From NCBI GenBank assembly GCA_916610825.1, contig OU744454.1:211001-275000 (forward strand): 64,000 nt of DNA, read 5' to 3'. The notes beneath the pieces are model-generated. The model saw nothing but the letters and a program-made list of their open reading frames with translations, ran no database searches and was not told the origin of the DNA. Shown here in pieces: positions 36,997 to 63,933 of the stretch. Each line of letters starts with the position of its first letter. Positions within the stretch are counted from its first letter, which is position 1. The DNA comes from Haliclystus octoradiatus (Eukaryota; Cnidaria; Staurozoa; Stauromedusae; Haliclystidae). Both the position numbers and the translations under genes were made by a program.

Positions 36997-37175
36997 GTTT
37001 ATATTAGCGCTCTTATTGTAAGGCGGATTGAACCATATGATTTTTCTGGTTCTTTTTCTTCTGTTACTGTTTGATGTTGTAGTGCGTGGTTGGTAAGAAA
37101 GATTTGCTTCATGGCCGCTTGCTCTTAATGCATCAGCGTATGTTTGTTTGCTTTTCAAAAATATTGTGCTGTTGT

Positions 37176-37722
37176 ATGTATGTATGTATGTATGTATGTA
37201 TTTTGTAGCACAATGGCTAACAGGCAAATAAACAAAGGAGGATATTTGTAAATGTATCCTCACTTACATGTGACCTTTAAAAAAAAAGTATATATATATA
37301 AAGAAAACCATGTTATCAGAAATAATTAACAGGCAAAGGAAAAGTTACAGAACTGTGATAAATTAACGTGATTAAGTTTAAATTTGAATGTTTGTAAAGA
37401 ACTAGACGATATAACTTCTTCAGGAAGAGAGTTCCATGGCTTGATTATTCTATTTGCAAAGTAATGTTTGCAACAGTCATAGTTAAATGATTTAGTTGGG
37501 TACAGCGTCAGTGAATGTCCACGCAAGGAATATTTGGAATGTTTAATAGTGAAAAATTCATCTGGAGCCAAATCAATCAAGTTTTTCAAAATTCTAAAGA
37601 CCATGTGAAGATCAAACTTAAGGCGGCGTAATTCTAGAGACTCAAGGTTGAGGTAGGCAAGACGATCTACATAGGGCTTGTAAGAATTATTTTTCAAACA
37701 AACATATCTTGTGAAAGAGCGC
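37176..37722 (-). mobile_element. CR1/Jockey-like LINE 3' end inserted in the Penelope element
   Basis: Minus-strand frame 37697-37326 reads KPYVDRLAYLNLESLELRRL, MVFRILKNLIDL, YSLRGHSLTL, then IIKPWNSLPEEV, the usual C-terminal block of CR1/Jockey-type proteins. It is followed by a short 3' region ending in a (TACA)n tail at 37176-37201. Penelope sequence continues beyond both edges. Confidence 0.8.
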
Positions 37723-38060
37723 TGAACATTAATAGAAGATAAATCTGAAATTCTTTGGTTTATCGAAGTTGGAACTTGTTTTAGTATAGCTGGTGGATGG
37801 TTAGACCATGGTTAGACTGTGTGTTAATGTATACCGGTAATGGTGTGTCGTTGGGTTTTCTATGCATGGTTGAAACGTATTAGTAGTCAAGTTGAATGTT
37901 ATATCTAAGAAATCTATTACCTTCAAGTTATTTTTTGTCGTGATGTTTAGGCCAATATCCATTCCTATATAAGGAAAACTGTCTCATATAGTCATATAGT
38001 TAATATGGCTTTGGAAATGTTTAGTAATTATAGACCGGTGTAAGTTGCCAGGCTGATATA

Positions 38061-39252
38061 GTCGCTTATTAGTCGAAGTTCAAAAATTGAGATGGAATTT
38101 ATTTGTCATTCCCACAGTAAAGCTTATAGTGAACAACTGTAATTGCTCTCTTGTTCCCCAACTTCAAGATATTTGTTAATGCAATTCTAATTGTTTTTCT
38201 TTCAACAAAATTGAAATAATTAGACTTTACATCACATGCAGGTCTTAAGCCATCACGATATAAGGAAAGATAGAAAGGCCGTTGTAATCAAACGTCTACG
38301 GACATACTTTCTTTCTAGAGGACGTCCAATGTCTTTTGTCATAGAGATATTGTTGACGCTGGCGTCCTGATATTCCCAAAATCTGGTCATATGTTTTAGA
38401 CCAATCAGGAAAGAGATATGGACTATGACGTCATATTTTTAAAATAGTAAAATGACGTAAGGAAGGAACAGCACTTGATCCATCGCAACCATAGACATAA
38501 TAGATATATAATATAATATAATATAATATATAATATCTATTATGTCTATGATCACAACCCATATAAGGAAGTTTATAAATGAAATAAAGATTGTAGTCAA
38601 GTTTTATCGTAACTCTGAGTTTCCCGCTTGTGCGCTCGCCAAACCGAATTTATTCTATTCTAGAAAAGTAGAAAGCGTTAAACCATGGTTAAACAAGGAA
38701 GTTTATAATAATGAATAGGGAATTAATCAATGCAAGACAGGTAATGAATCGTGAAACGCATGCGCTAAATCATTGATGCGACGTATTTTGAAACTGGATT
38801 TCGGCCGTTCGCTCTTTTGTTACGTTATCTAAGCAGTATATATATATATATATGTTATCAACTAAACCGCCTCAATTTGATGAATATGTTGTGTATTCTG
38901 TGATATTATTCATGATTTTCATTATGGCAGCGGGAGATTAATTGAACACACGAGGAAGTTTCCATGGAACGAATTAATGGCGTTTGATAAATCACGATGT
39001 GCCCTAACTACTGGTGGGTTCGGAGAGTTAAAAAAAAATATGTTGCAGTTTGTCAAGGTTGATTTTATTTTCCATAGATCGAGGACCTGGTTCTAAGTTT
39101 TGTTGCTGGACATCAAACTATGATAATTAATAATAGGAAGATGGAGAAAACCTGTACTAAATTAAACTACTTCGGATTCACCCAGAAACACCAGAAACAG
39201 AAATAATCATTGTTCTCTCATTGGTTGATTTCAGATCACGTAGTATGTTGAC
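38061..39252. other. Intergenic region upstream of the SLC17 gene
   Basis: No gene seen. It includes an 18-bp inverted repeat (38490-38507 and 38533-38550, CATAGACATAATAGATAT) around an AT-rich loop, and a (TA)n run near 38838-38852. Confidence 0.4.
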
Positions 39253-41669
39253 ATGGAGAAAAATGAGGAACAAGAAAATCTGATTTCGAATAAAAATGAT
39301 GATGATGACAATGTTGCAATCAGTCACTCAGCTGATACAGAGAGACCACAAACGACCAAGTGCCTTTGCTGCCCCACTCTATCGAGAAGGTACACATTAG
39401 CTATGGCTGTATTTATCAGCCTTTTTCTCGTGTATTGTCTACGAGGCAATCTCAGTGTTGCCATGGTTGCAATGACATCCAACCATACAAAAATCGGAGT
39501 CAATGGCCGTCAATACGAGGTGAACAGCAGTTCTTTAAAATGAGATATAATTTTTACAATAAGTAATTAATGTTAATCAATCTCCGTGTGCTTGTCTTCA
39601 CGATAGGAAAAGGCTGAGTTTGTTTGGAGCAGTGCAACACAAGGTCAGCCATTGCTATGTATCCATTACTGGTTTGAATGATTAATTATTTGCCTGTCCT
39701 TCTAACTGACAAACTAAGTGACGTTTTGAACAATGCTATCTCAGGTCACCTTCTAAGTGCGTTCTGTTATGGTTACCTGGTAACACAGATACCTGGGGGT
39801 CTACTGGCAGCAAAATATGGTGGCAAGTGGATATTTGGTGTATCTCTACTAGTGACTTCACTCTTAACGCTGACCACGCCCTTTTTCACTCGCATCTCTG
39901 TTGAAATGCTGTTTGGCCTTCGTGTCATGGAAGGTGCCTGCGAGGTTAGACCTTATAAAATTACGTTTATATTAATTATTACTGCATATAATTATATACC
40001 CAATGCTTCATTTCTAAACAGGGTTGCATATTTCCATCAATGTACGCCATGTGGAGCATGTGGGCCCCGCCCTTCGAGCGCTCAATTCTGTCAACAATAT
40101 CCCACACAGGTTGGTACAATAATGACACCGTTCAATCAAGGTTGGCTCTATAGATGACAGTGCCTGTCTCACAGTGTATTGACATTCTGTCAATCTGCAG
40201 GTGTCTACGGAGGCGCTGTAGTCGGAACAATGACAGCAGGCTTACTGTGTGAAGTACTTGGATGGCCGTGGGTGTTTTATAGTTTTGGTAAATCAACTTG
40301 CTAAATACCATCATACATGTCTTTCAACGAATGCTTGACAAAATGTAAACATACAATTTTGTACTCATAGGGTTAGTTGGTGTTCTTTGGTCTGTTGTCT
40401 GGTTGCTATGCTTCTATGACTCTCCTCGGCTGGACCCTTGGATTGACGAAGAAGAATTGCTATTTATTGAATCATCCCTTTCTTATTATCACGAATCATC
40501 CTCAGAGAAATCTAGCCACGTGGTAACCATACCTCATTTTATCTTTTTACATTTCATTATGTAAAGATCTTTAGTAAAATAAATAACGTATTTCATTGTG
40601 CAGAGTTTTTCACGGTTGCCTTGGCTACAAATGGCAACGTCTCTACCGATGATTGCATTGATTGTCAGTCATATCAGTGAAGGATGGGTCTTTTCAACGC
40701 TACATACGGGATTACCAAAGTTTCTCAACGAAGCATTCAACATGCGCATTGCACACGTAATATTCCATTCAGTTATCAACGTAGCCAACATTACAGTATG
40801 ACCAATAACAAATGTATGTGTGTTGTATGTATGTGTATATATATATGCTGTAATTCATATCCTAATCAGTCCTTTGAAAAAAAGTTTGATGTAAACTTGA
40901 AGGTTTCTGAATAAATGATGATGTCATTGAAGATTTGCCTTTGTTTCATTTGCAGGCTGGTTTATTTTGCGGCACTCTCTACTTCATAGTTGGCTGTTCT
41001 GTTTTAGTCGGTGGACAGATATCAGATTCTGTTCGTCAAGCCAATGTCATGTCAACAACAAACGTTAGAAAATGTATGCTTGGAGTAGGTAAGATAATTA
41101 ATAAAAACAATACACTTCAAATGTATTGAAATTATGGATGATTGGCAATTGATAATTCTTTCCATTTATTTCATTTGAATCTAGGCATGGCCATGGCAGC
41201 ATTTTTCCTCGCACTTAGTGTCACTATTGACAGCATCTATTCATCTTCTTTATTAATAATCTTAGCTGGATTATTCCAAGGACTTTCATGGACAACCATA
41301 GCTAGTAATCCATTGGATTTGGCACCACGTTATTCGTCTTTAATATTTGGTATCACTAATACACTAGCGACGATTCCTGGCATTATAGCTCCGCTCGCCA
41401 TTGGCTATCTCACACCTAATCAGGTGGGCATAATAATTATTTTCAATGACACGTGTCTATAGTGTAATAACAACGTGTAAGTTATTAGGTGTAAATTCAT
41501 GCTAACCTTGATTTGATTGCAGACAATTGACGAATGGAGGATTGTGTTTTACATCGGAGCAGCGTCCTTCTTATTTTCTGCAATATTTTATGGCTTGTTT
41601 GGTTCAGGCAATCTACAATCATGGTCACGAACTCAACAGGAGATAAAAGAGAATAAAAATGGTTCTTAA
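39253..41669 (+). CDS. SLC17-family transporter, sialin-like, complete
   Basis: Ten exons: 39253-39519, 39607-39643, 39745-39944, 40022-40109, 40201-40287, 40371-40522, 40604-40756, 40956-41088, 41185-41423 and 41523-41669. All junctions are GT-AG and the total is 1503 nt, giving 500 residues, close to sialin's 495. The protein is a 12-helix major facilitator: an acidic N-terminal tail, TM1 ([20 protein letters not shown]), a glycosylatable loop (SNHT and VNSS lie in the first-exon frame; the VNSS part is removed by splicing), [52 protein letters not shown], and [23 protein letters not shown]17 members carry organic anions across lysosomal, vesicular or plasma membranes; the exact substrate cannot be read from sequence. 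It lies convergent with the guanylyl cyclase, stops 454 bp apart. Confidence 0.92.
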
Positions 41670-42122
41670 TAGATGTAACAATTGTTTTATATGCACTGTA
41701 GATAAAGAATGTTTTATTATTTTTTCATAATTAAAGAGGTTTCAATTTGTCGATGCTTTTTCTAATTATGGTGTACATCTTCCTTCTTCTGGCATGAAGG
41801 CTATATGAGTGCACATGAAGGAGGTTGCATGGAAGAAAAACAAGATCGAAGAGATAGTAGGAGAATTAAATTACGATGTATAATTGGATAAAATGATAAT
41901 TTTCCGAATGATTTTAACAAGCTGATAAATGGCTTCTACGTTTTAACAATTCATTTTTGGATATCCATAAACAGCCATTCAATCTAAAATGAAGGAACGC
42001 ATAAACGAGCGATGTTATTATGACCCTTCAATAATGATAGTCTGAATGCGTAGTCTTTGACTCCATTGTTATCAATAAGAATGATAATACTTACACTCAA
42101 ATCAAATCGACATGACCATAAT
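41670..42122. terminator. Shared 3' region between convergent SLC17 and guanylyl cyclase genes
   Basis: An ATAATTAAAG string near 41727 may act in SLC17 polyadenylation. No other feature is evident in the 453-bp spacer. Confidence 0.3.
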
Positions 42123-51264
<9,142 letters not shown>

Positions 51265-51508
51265 ACTTAAAACGGTGAAGTATTGACTATCTCAATTCCG
51301 AAACATCGTCGTAGTACAAAAAATTCTTCTTTGAATTTTGTGGCAAAGTGAAAATAATAATGACGACAGCAAAGCTCCATCGTTGCCATAGAGACAGTAT
51401 TTTCGTGTTTTCGAAGAAGAGATGACGTCAGAATCCATACTGTATTACTCGTTGATTTATTATTATTATAAGATCTTGACAGAAAGTTTTTTGAAATAAC
51501 AACTTATG

Positions 51509-51622
51509 ACAAAAGATAGCGATAAAAAACTAGTTGATTTATTTTGACCTGATGATGGACATCATAAATAGCCGAAACGTTGTCCACAACTACTTGCAGT
51601 TTTTTATTTGCTATCTTTTGTT
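51509..51622 (+). ncRNA. Hammerhead-ribozyme-like hairpin, degenerate, probably from a Penelope-like terminal repeat
   Basis: Core CTGATGA (51549-51555) and GAAAC (51574-51578) are followed by GTT and GTC (51582-51584), which gives a minimal 2-bp stem III with loop GTT and predicted cleavage after 51584. The outer arms 51509-51531 and 51599-51622 (ACAAAAGATAGC with its inverse) enclose the core as an extended stem I, with AGTTG/CAACT inside. The pairs next to the core are poor (10.1 U against 11.1 C), so activity is doubtful. Penelope-like elements are known to carry minimal hammerheads. Confidence 0.45.
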
Positions 51623-52199
51623 ATAAAATATAACATCTCAGTTTCTCGTCCAGCTTCTAAAGTAAGTCCTCATCTGTTTTTATCTAAGAATTGTTGAATC
51701 TGAACGTGTAGCGTACATTTTTATATATATCATAATGTTACTTTTTATTCCTTTGAAATAAATTTTGTAAAGCGCTATTTGATATTTTAATAGAAGCGCT
51801 ATAAAATAAAAAATATATTATTATCATTATTATTATTATAGGACCATTTATACCATTGAGCCGATCCGGTCTCCCCTGAAAATCAAACATGTTCGATGTT
51901 TGCCGCCGTCACTTCCTGATTCTAAATGAGGAGAAAAGTCATTGCGAAGAAACTCAAGTAGTCTGCCAATTGAAAAGCAAACGAACAGATTTCGGTACTA
52001 TCAGTATTTATCCGGTCGTACGCAGCGTGTGAAAGTTGGAAATGTTTTAAACTTTTATCGGATGAAGTTCCTTGTGTTAGTGGCGTTCAAGGGTCAGTTT
52101 TAGACCATTATTATGGTCGTGGGATTCGTGGCTTGATCACAGGGGTAACTAAAGGACATTTTTATGACTTTTTTTATTGCTTCTTTTATTTGTGTTAAA
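51623..52199. other. Upstream region of the guanylyl cyclase, repeat-rich
   Basis: Contains an AGCGCTAT-rich repeat tail with ATT units near 51770-51840. No gene is seen. Confidence 0.35.
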
Positions 52200-53340
52200 T
52201 TCTGCTTTCAACCGATTTTCAAATTTCTTTTGGCATCTACCCACAACCCATTATTATTCCTATTATACATCAACGACGTTCCAAAGTCACAATTCAATTC
52301 AATTCAAGAATCAAACAGATGCAAAATATTTGCTGATGACCTAAAAATCTACTCTTTTTATTCGTTATATATCCCCTTCTGGATCATATACTCAGAACGC
52401 TATCAATCGTTTCAATCGGATTTAAATCGATCACCAAAATGGGCTGATAAATGGCAACTAAAGATTGCAGTAGCGAAATGTTCTTCTTTATATATTGGCT
52501 CTAGAGATTGATCTAGACTCTCGCTCTTAAGAGTTATTCATGTTTTAAAATTAATATTTATATCAATATAAACTGTCGTTTTTGATTTATTAAATAACGA
52601 AGTGAATGATCTATAACTGTTATTAAACCTGAACCTCTTTGAAACTGGAAGTTGCGGCATTCGGTAGGACGTTCTCGGAAATGGACAACATCACCACTGG
52701 ACAATACGACTGATAACCGATCCAGCCATACCGTATTTCTTAAACGATTGTCCCTTACTTTGTATTATAGACAAGGTTCGTGATCTTGGTGTCTACATAA
52801 TTAGTACAGAACGAAAATTCTCAAAACATTGTTCTATTGTTGCAAATTATATTTTAAGATCTTTGATCTGGAACAATCCCGTACATCTTACTCGTGCCTA
52901 TTTAGTTTACGTTCGACCAATTCTTGAGTATGCTACACAAGTTTATTCACCCCCGCATCCGCAAAAGTACATCTTCATCCCCGAAAGAGTATAGCGGTTT
53001 TTTACCAGATTGGCTTTAGCTCGTTGTTTTCCAAATGAATTAGAGAAATTAAGTTATGAAGATCGCCTCCACAACTTAAATTTACAATCTCTAGAAAGCA
53101 GACAAAAAGTTCTCGATCTTTGTTTCCTATACAACGTACATCATACTGTGCTGATAGATATTCCCAAGAAGCTATCAGTAACCAAAACAACTACTCGTAG
53201 TCACCACCTTTAACTATATTAATTAATTAATGATGAAACCGAGAGGACATATGCTAGACATTACTTTTTTTCAATAGAACTAATCGACTATGGAACTCAC
53301 TACCAACTAAAGTAATTAAGTCAAAAATGTAAATATATTT
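52200..53340 (+). mobile_element. Dead CR1/Jockey-like LINE, RT to C terminus
   Basis: Plus-strand frames contain LLFLLYINDVP, KIFADDLKIYS (FADD catalytic motif) and WADKWQLKIAVAKC. Later they read VRDLGVYI, AYLVYVRPILEYATQVYSP, then LHNLNLQSLESRQ and RLWNSLPTK-like sequence near 53285-53310. Several stops and frame shifts occur, so it is non-functional. Confidence 0.8.
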
Positions 53341-53939
53341 AAAATTCGTTTAAACAAAGTAATCAAATTATCTTGTAATAAATTTCTCAACTATACATAA
53401 TTTATCCTGTACTTATTAACTATCTAATCACTAATTTATCCTGTATATATTTATATCGTGTAGTATTAGTGCGCTCTGTGTGTACGAGTACTCTATTTTT
53501 GTTGGATTTTAATCCCAACAAAGATACTTGAGTTCAACATCGTTGAAATCCTTTGTTCCATTATACGAGTCCAGAAGAGATTTTCATACGAGGGACGTTC
53601 TAGCGTCAGGCATGACCAGGGACATAAATATGTACACCCTTCGATTCATCTGAGCATATTGGAACAAGTGAAATTCGTTGAAGATGAATACATTATTTTA
53701 TGCATCCTTCTTCAGTATCCCCTGCTCCGCACCGAAGGGGGCAGTTTCCCATCTAATTAAACACGAAAGGCGAAAAGAACAACATAATATTTTATGATTT
53801 TTAAATTATGAGAATTACTGTTGGTACTGAATACATACAATTCTGTTTTTTTTACAGCCTTAAAATAATATCTTCCAATAGTGTAACGATAAATTTGCAG
53901 AAGTCAAAGCAAAGACATAAAGCACTAAAGTCATCATCA

Positions 53940-53972
<33 letters not shown>

Positions 53973-54049
53973 TGTATTGTATGTACATGCGATGATAGGC
54001 AGAATAGTATCCGCATAAATGTCATATATAACTCTAGTGACCAGACTGA
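53341..54049. other. Intergenic, no gene seen
   Basis: Contains an ATT/ATC microsatellite at about 53930-53970. No supported frame. Confidence 0.4.
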
Positions 54050-56137
54050 TCAGAACAGACAGATTAACTTTTTGCCTTCTAAAATTTCGTCCTGAACTTT
54101 ATCTGAAAACACTGATTTGGCAGCAGGCACTGACAGCACAGCACACAGGAATGCTGCAAACATACCACCCATGCACAGGTAATAGCTTAATCCTAAACTA
54201 CAATCGCCAATTTTGAATGCCTTGGCTTCAATGTTTCGATCAAGAAAACACAATTCATGGACTCTATCTGATGACCAGCCAATCGGAAAGACAACGAGAA
54301 CAACAATTAACAACATACCTAAGACAAAACAAATAATAATAACAACATGTAAGTTCTCTTTTTATTCAATGGTTTGTCATTGCAACGTGGCCAATGACAA
54401 TTGACATTAAGACTACCCTGACAGTTGGTAATTTCTTGTTAATTAATAAAACATGGTCCTAAATTTCCTTGAAATTGCACAAAATCAGCTATCTATCTGT
54501 TTATATAGATGGATATTTAAGGAAATAGTGGATTTGAAAAATAATAATGATATTAAAAAGCCATCATGGCAAAATTTCGGGTATCTGTGCGTGCAGTGAA
54601 GCTGTTAAAACTGTCGCTAGAAGGACTGTTTGAGTTCATGTTACATGAAAAGTTCACGAAATTAGGTCTCTTGAGAACATTTCATAAACTTGATTATCAT
54701 TTCATGAACTGTCTGGGCAAAGTTCATCAAATACAGTATTGAAGATTGGACGAATATGAACAATTGAAGATGGTTCATGAATACAAGATCCCGAAATTAG
54801 CCCTTCTGAAAATGTTATCTGAGTTCATGGGAGTTATGTCCAGGAACAGTCTGCATGAAGTTTATGATCGATTGAAAGTTCAAAAGTAGTCTGCATATAG
54901 TCATCATCATCATCATCATCATCACAAGTAATTCAAAAACGGGGAATGCGATGTCAATTGGCCAACGAGTAAAAACCATGATTACGTCGTTTTTGCAAAT
55001 AATTTATGGCAGTCGCTCGACATAGCTTAATCATAACCACCCAAAATTGTGTGCATTCTGATTGATCACGTTTGCAGAGACTCAATTAATTAAAATCAAC
55101 TGATGCTGAAAGTGAGATGTGCAGTATTGTTATGAGATTGTGACAATAAAAGAAGGATGGTGAATCAACGAGTTCCCTGTAGTAGCATAGACTCATATGG
55201 ATACTTACGTAATAAATTATGATCTCTCAAATCAATGACATGTTGAAGTAAAAAAAATACAAGCACGGAATAGGTTGTGATTACGAGAGGGTATCTCTGA
55301 CTAATAAGTTTCAGCATGGTTTCAGGCACAGAAACAATACAAACGACAATTGCGAATGTGACTCCAAGCGCATAGAGCCCATCAGTCATTTGTGCCCCTT
55401 TAATGTCAAGGCTTTTTGAAGTTTTTCTTGTTTGCTATTGGTTTATTGAACACTGACAATTCCTAGTGTCTTTGAACGGGATGTAACAATCCGAGACAAT
55501 AGGGGCATGAATTTAGCTAAATTGAGCACCAGTAGTCCAGTACTTCTTCCAGTCGCACAAAAACAAGATTTCAGATCAAGCTTATAACCGGACATTAAGC
55601 TCTGCTGCAGGCCTGCTCTATTATCTGTACATATTTTCAAATATCTTTAAACAACTGTTAAGAGTATTTAAGCTCTAGACTTCTAAACCTAGTTATACAT
55701 AATTACACAATGCAATTGAACAACTCACCAGCAATTGCCTGTAGAGTACCAGCTATGTTGACAACAGACTTTCTACCGAACAACTGTTTACAGAATGATA
55801 TCATTGCCAAGAAGGCCGCTGCAGCCAATAAGGCCATCGATAGTCCAATAAAAATAATACAAGCCCGCCAAGCATCCGATTCTATTTGCATGAATGTCAG
55901 GGCGTAGATTCCACAGTTCGATATAAATTCTCCTCTCTTCTTTACAAATGAGCAACGGTTATAAATACCAAGAGTATTCCTATATGACATCGTCTTATTT
56001 GCGTTATCCCGTTCCATGGGTTTGCCAACCAACCATTTAGGTGTTGCGACAGAAGTGAACATTAACAGAAATAGACTAACTGAACATAATGCCCAGAACA
56101 TATTCCTACATGTTACAACAACGAACATTAAAGCCAT
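54050..56137 (-). CDS. LHFPL-family tetraspan protein, two exons
   Basis: Exons 56137-55729 and 54318-54050 join GT-AG in phase to give 225 residues, the usual size for LHFPL proteins. There are four membrane segments: residues about 13-32 (WALCSVSLFLLMFTSVATP), about 96-115 (FIGLSMALLAAAAFLAMISF), about 130-152 (IAGTLQAIAG then MLLIVVLVVFPIGW) and about 180-200. Family landmarks include PKWLVGKP after helix 1, the Cys pair RCS/NCG in the first loop, and FPIGWSS followed by GDCSLGLSYYL. LHFPL members act in membrane complexes such as hair-cell channel and GABA-A receptor assembly, but the role of this one is unknown. The intron (54319-55728) contains an unrelated membrane-protein exon and a dispersed repeat. 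Confidence 0.85.
54640..54870. repeat. Region rich in TTCATGAA-type motifs
   Basis: 'GTTCATG', 'TTCATGAAC' and 'GGTTCATGAA' occur repeatedly, as in the ISL2EU palindrome at 23286-23392. It could be a fragment of a related element. It is followed by an ATC microsatellite at 54900-54923. Confidence 0.35.
55209..55389 (-). CDS. Isolated exon resembling a TMEM175-like channel repeat
   Basis: The frame from ATG 55389 reads MTDGLYALGVTFAIVVCIVS, followed by PETMLKL, YPLVITTYSVLVFFLLQHVI and DLRDHNLLR. It ends at a GTAAGT donor (55208-55203). A (T/S)DG motif opening a membrane helix, followed by a second helix ending near a His, resembles one repeat of TMEM175-type channels. I found no partner exon. 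It lies in the LHFPL intron on the same strand, so it may be a gene fragment or part of an unrelated nested gene. Confidence 0.3.
55430..55520. repeat. Dispersed repeat shared with 43680-43790
   Basis: GACAATTCCTAGTGTCTT and GAGACAATA occur in the same order and spacing as at 43700-43760. Here no ATT tract is attached. Confidence 0.6.
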
Positions 56138-58024
56138 GCTGATGGTTGGTCAACGCCTGCCGAAGGACACAACAAAATTATTCCATTTATGACAATACAA
56201 ACGAGGAAATGACGAGGACGAAAACAAAGTGAAAGGAAGTGACTTGAGAGTAATCTCGATGGATTGAATCACTCATATTATGGTATGGATATTACTATTT
56301 ATACAACTAGCTTACCTAGAACAAGAATACATCTATTTGATCAACACAACTGTTTCGTGTTTTTTTTTTCAAATCAGACGGGATATCATGACAGACAACA
56401 ATGGGAATCAAACTTAAAGAGACAATAAAAACGATTTTCTCTCCGCGTGCCGAAGACACAAGCATTCAAAATTGGTCTAGCCCTAAACGATGAATACCAA
56501 AATGATAGACTTAGAAAGCTGTTTTGAATAATGTCTGCTAGTCCATTATACCGACAGGTTTCGGAGGTTAACTTCTGCTCACCAAGGACTCAAACCAGAT
56601 TCTGTAATATATGAAGCATATTACAGCAGCTGCGGTGAAGGTGAAGTAAGTAAGAAATGGATGTGTACTAGGCTAACAAACAACAAAGGGTGCGTGCCCT
56701 TTCCTTTCAAAATGTGTTGATGACATTTTGCCTGCGGGTTTTGAAAGAAGTCCACACCAATGTTCATATTCAAAATAATAATCTACATTAGTTATGAGAA
56801 CAGATAGGCATGTATATATGAAATTTAGATATAAAATAACCACTTTCATGCAAAAATGATCAGCGTGGTTGAAGTGTGAAATCAGATAAACAAGGTGCTG
56901 CTAAGTTTTAGATAAAAACACATCAAACCAAATTACCAAATTGAATATGCAAAATCCTGATATTATTAAATGTTCTTCTATATCTACTGCCTATAAACGA
57001 GAGTATGTCAGTTGAACCTTCGTAGTGTTAAATTTATCTGATGGTAGAAATTCATCGGGCAGATGTCTGTTGTTCTTGTTGTGAATTGATCACTTACCGT
57101 ATGAACGTTTGATAATTAATTCAACTGCATGATATCTTCTTTGTTGCTAAATATACAAAGACATTTAAATACTAATTGAAAGGCCTGTGGTCACTCTCCT
57201 AAATTGTTTCTACGGCCTTCGCTCGATTTATGGCAAAACAGATTCAAAATCTAACAAAAATGAAAACTGGGTTGAAGAGACACAGGGAGTGCAAAAGTGA
57301 GACAAACCAAGACACGTTAGTTCATAGTGTCTTTGAAGACGCACAAAAACAGTGTATTATGTAATTGTTAGAATTATCATTTAGTAAGAGCGAAGAGTGG
57401 CTAATTAAGCGATAACAAGGAATACTCATATACTTGACAAATGTAGTGAGTTTAGTCTATTCAGCTAATTGATAACAAATGATGGCTAATACATAGATAG
57501 ATTAAAGTGAATTGAAAAATCCTACCTAGGTATTTTAAATGGCAATTTTAATATATCTCTCTCGAATAATTAAATTTAAACAATCGCCTTCTACTGTATG
57601 TACATATGCAAATTTAACGCAATGATCGCCAAATCCAAGCCATTGATCCATTGTAACCAACGACTTAATATACAAGGGCTTCCTGTCCAGGAGCTGACAG
57701 AATGAATAAACTTACTAATTAAAAATAGAGGGTATTTCTCTGTTAGCAGAGACAATTTTTACACGCCTTCTCTCTTATGTAAAAGATAGCAGTCTTCTCT
57801 CTCTATAATATTTATGAATGAGTACATGTCATCATTCTTAAGTAGCAATCAAAAATAACCTTAAGATAAACGCCATCTATCTATATATCAATATTTAATA
57901 ATAATAATAATAATAATTAATAATAACAAACAAAACAATAGTATGTGTTGCGTGATAAACAGAAGTCTCTAAATGCAAATTGTGCGTCACCAAATGAGCA
58001 GTAGCTAGCTAGCTGGCATTATCA
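56138..58024. other. Intergenic region, LHFPL upstream and DDX3 3' flank
   Basis: No supported coding frame. An AAT run lies at 57896-57930. The DDX3 3' UTR must start at 58024 and run left; its end cannot be placed. Confidence 0.4.

Positions 58025-63933
<5,909 letters not shown>

Larger units (their letters stand above)
36376..38060 (-). mobile_element. Broken Penelope-like retroelement with GIY-YIG endonuclease
   Basis: Read on the minus strand: the RT end (DIGLNITTKNNLKVIDFLDI at about 37960-37900), PPAILKQVPTSINQRISDLS (about 37790-37730), YADALRASGHEANLSYQPRT (about 37165-37100), NIGRSFLNLVKNHFPKSNKL (about 36900-36845). Then comes the CNCRDKGTTCPLENRC linker (about 36760-36710) and the GIY-YIG endonuclease part (SYTGLTEDAFKARYTQHKS, LSKHIWDLKD) to about 36380. 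It is interrupted by a LINE at 37176-37722 and a 90-bp insertion at 36907-36996. It is not functional. Confidence 0.85.
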
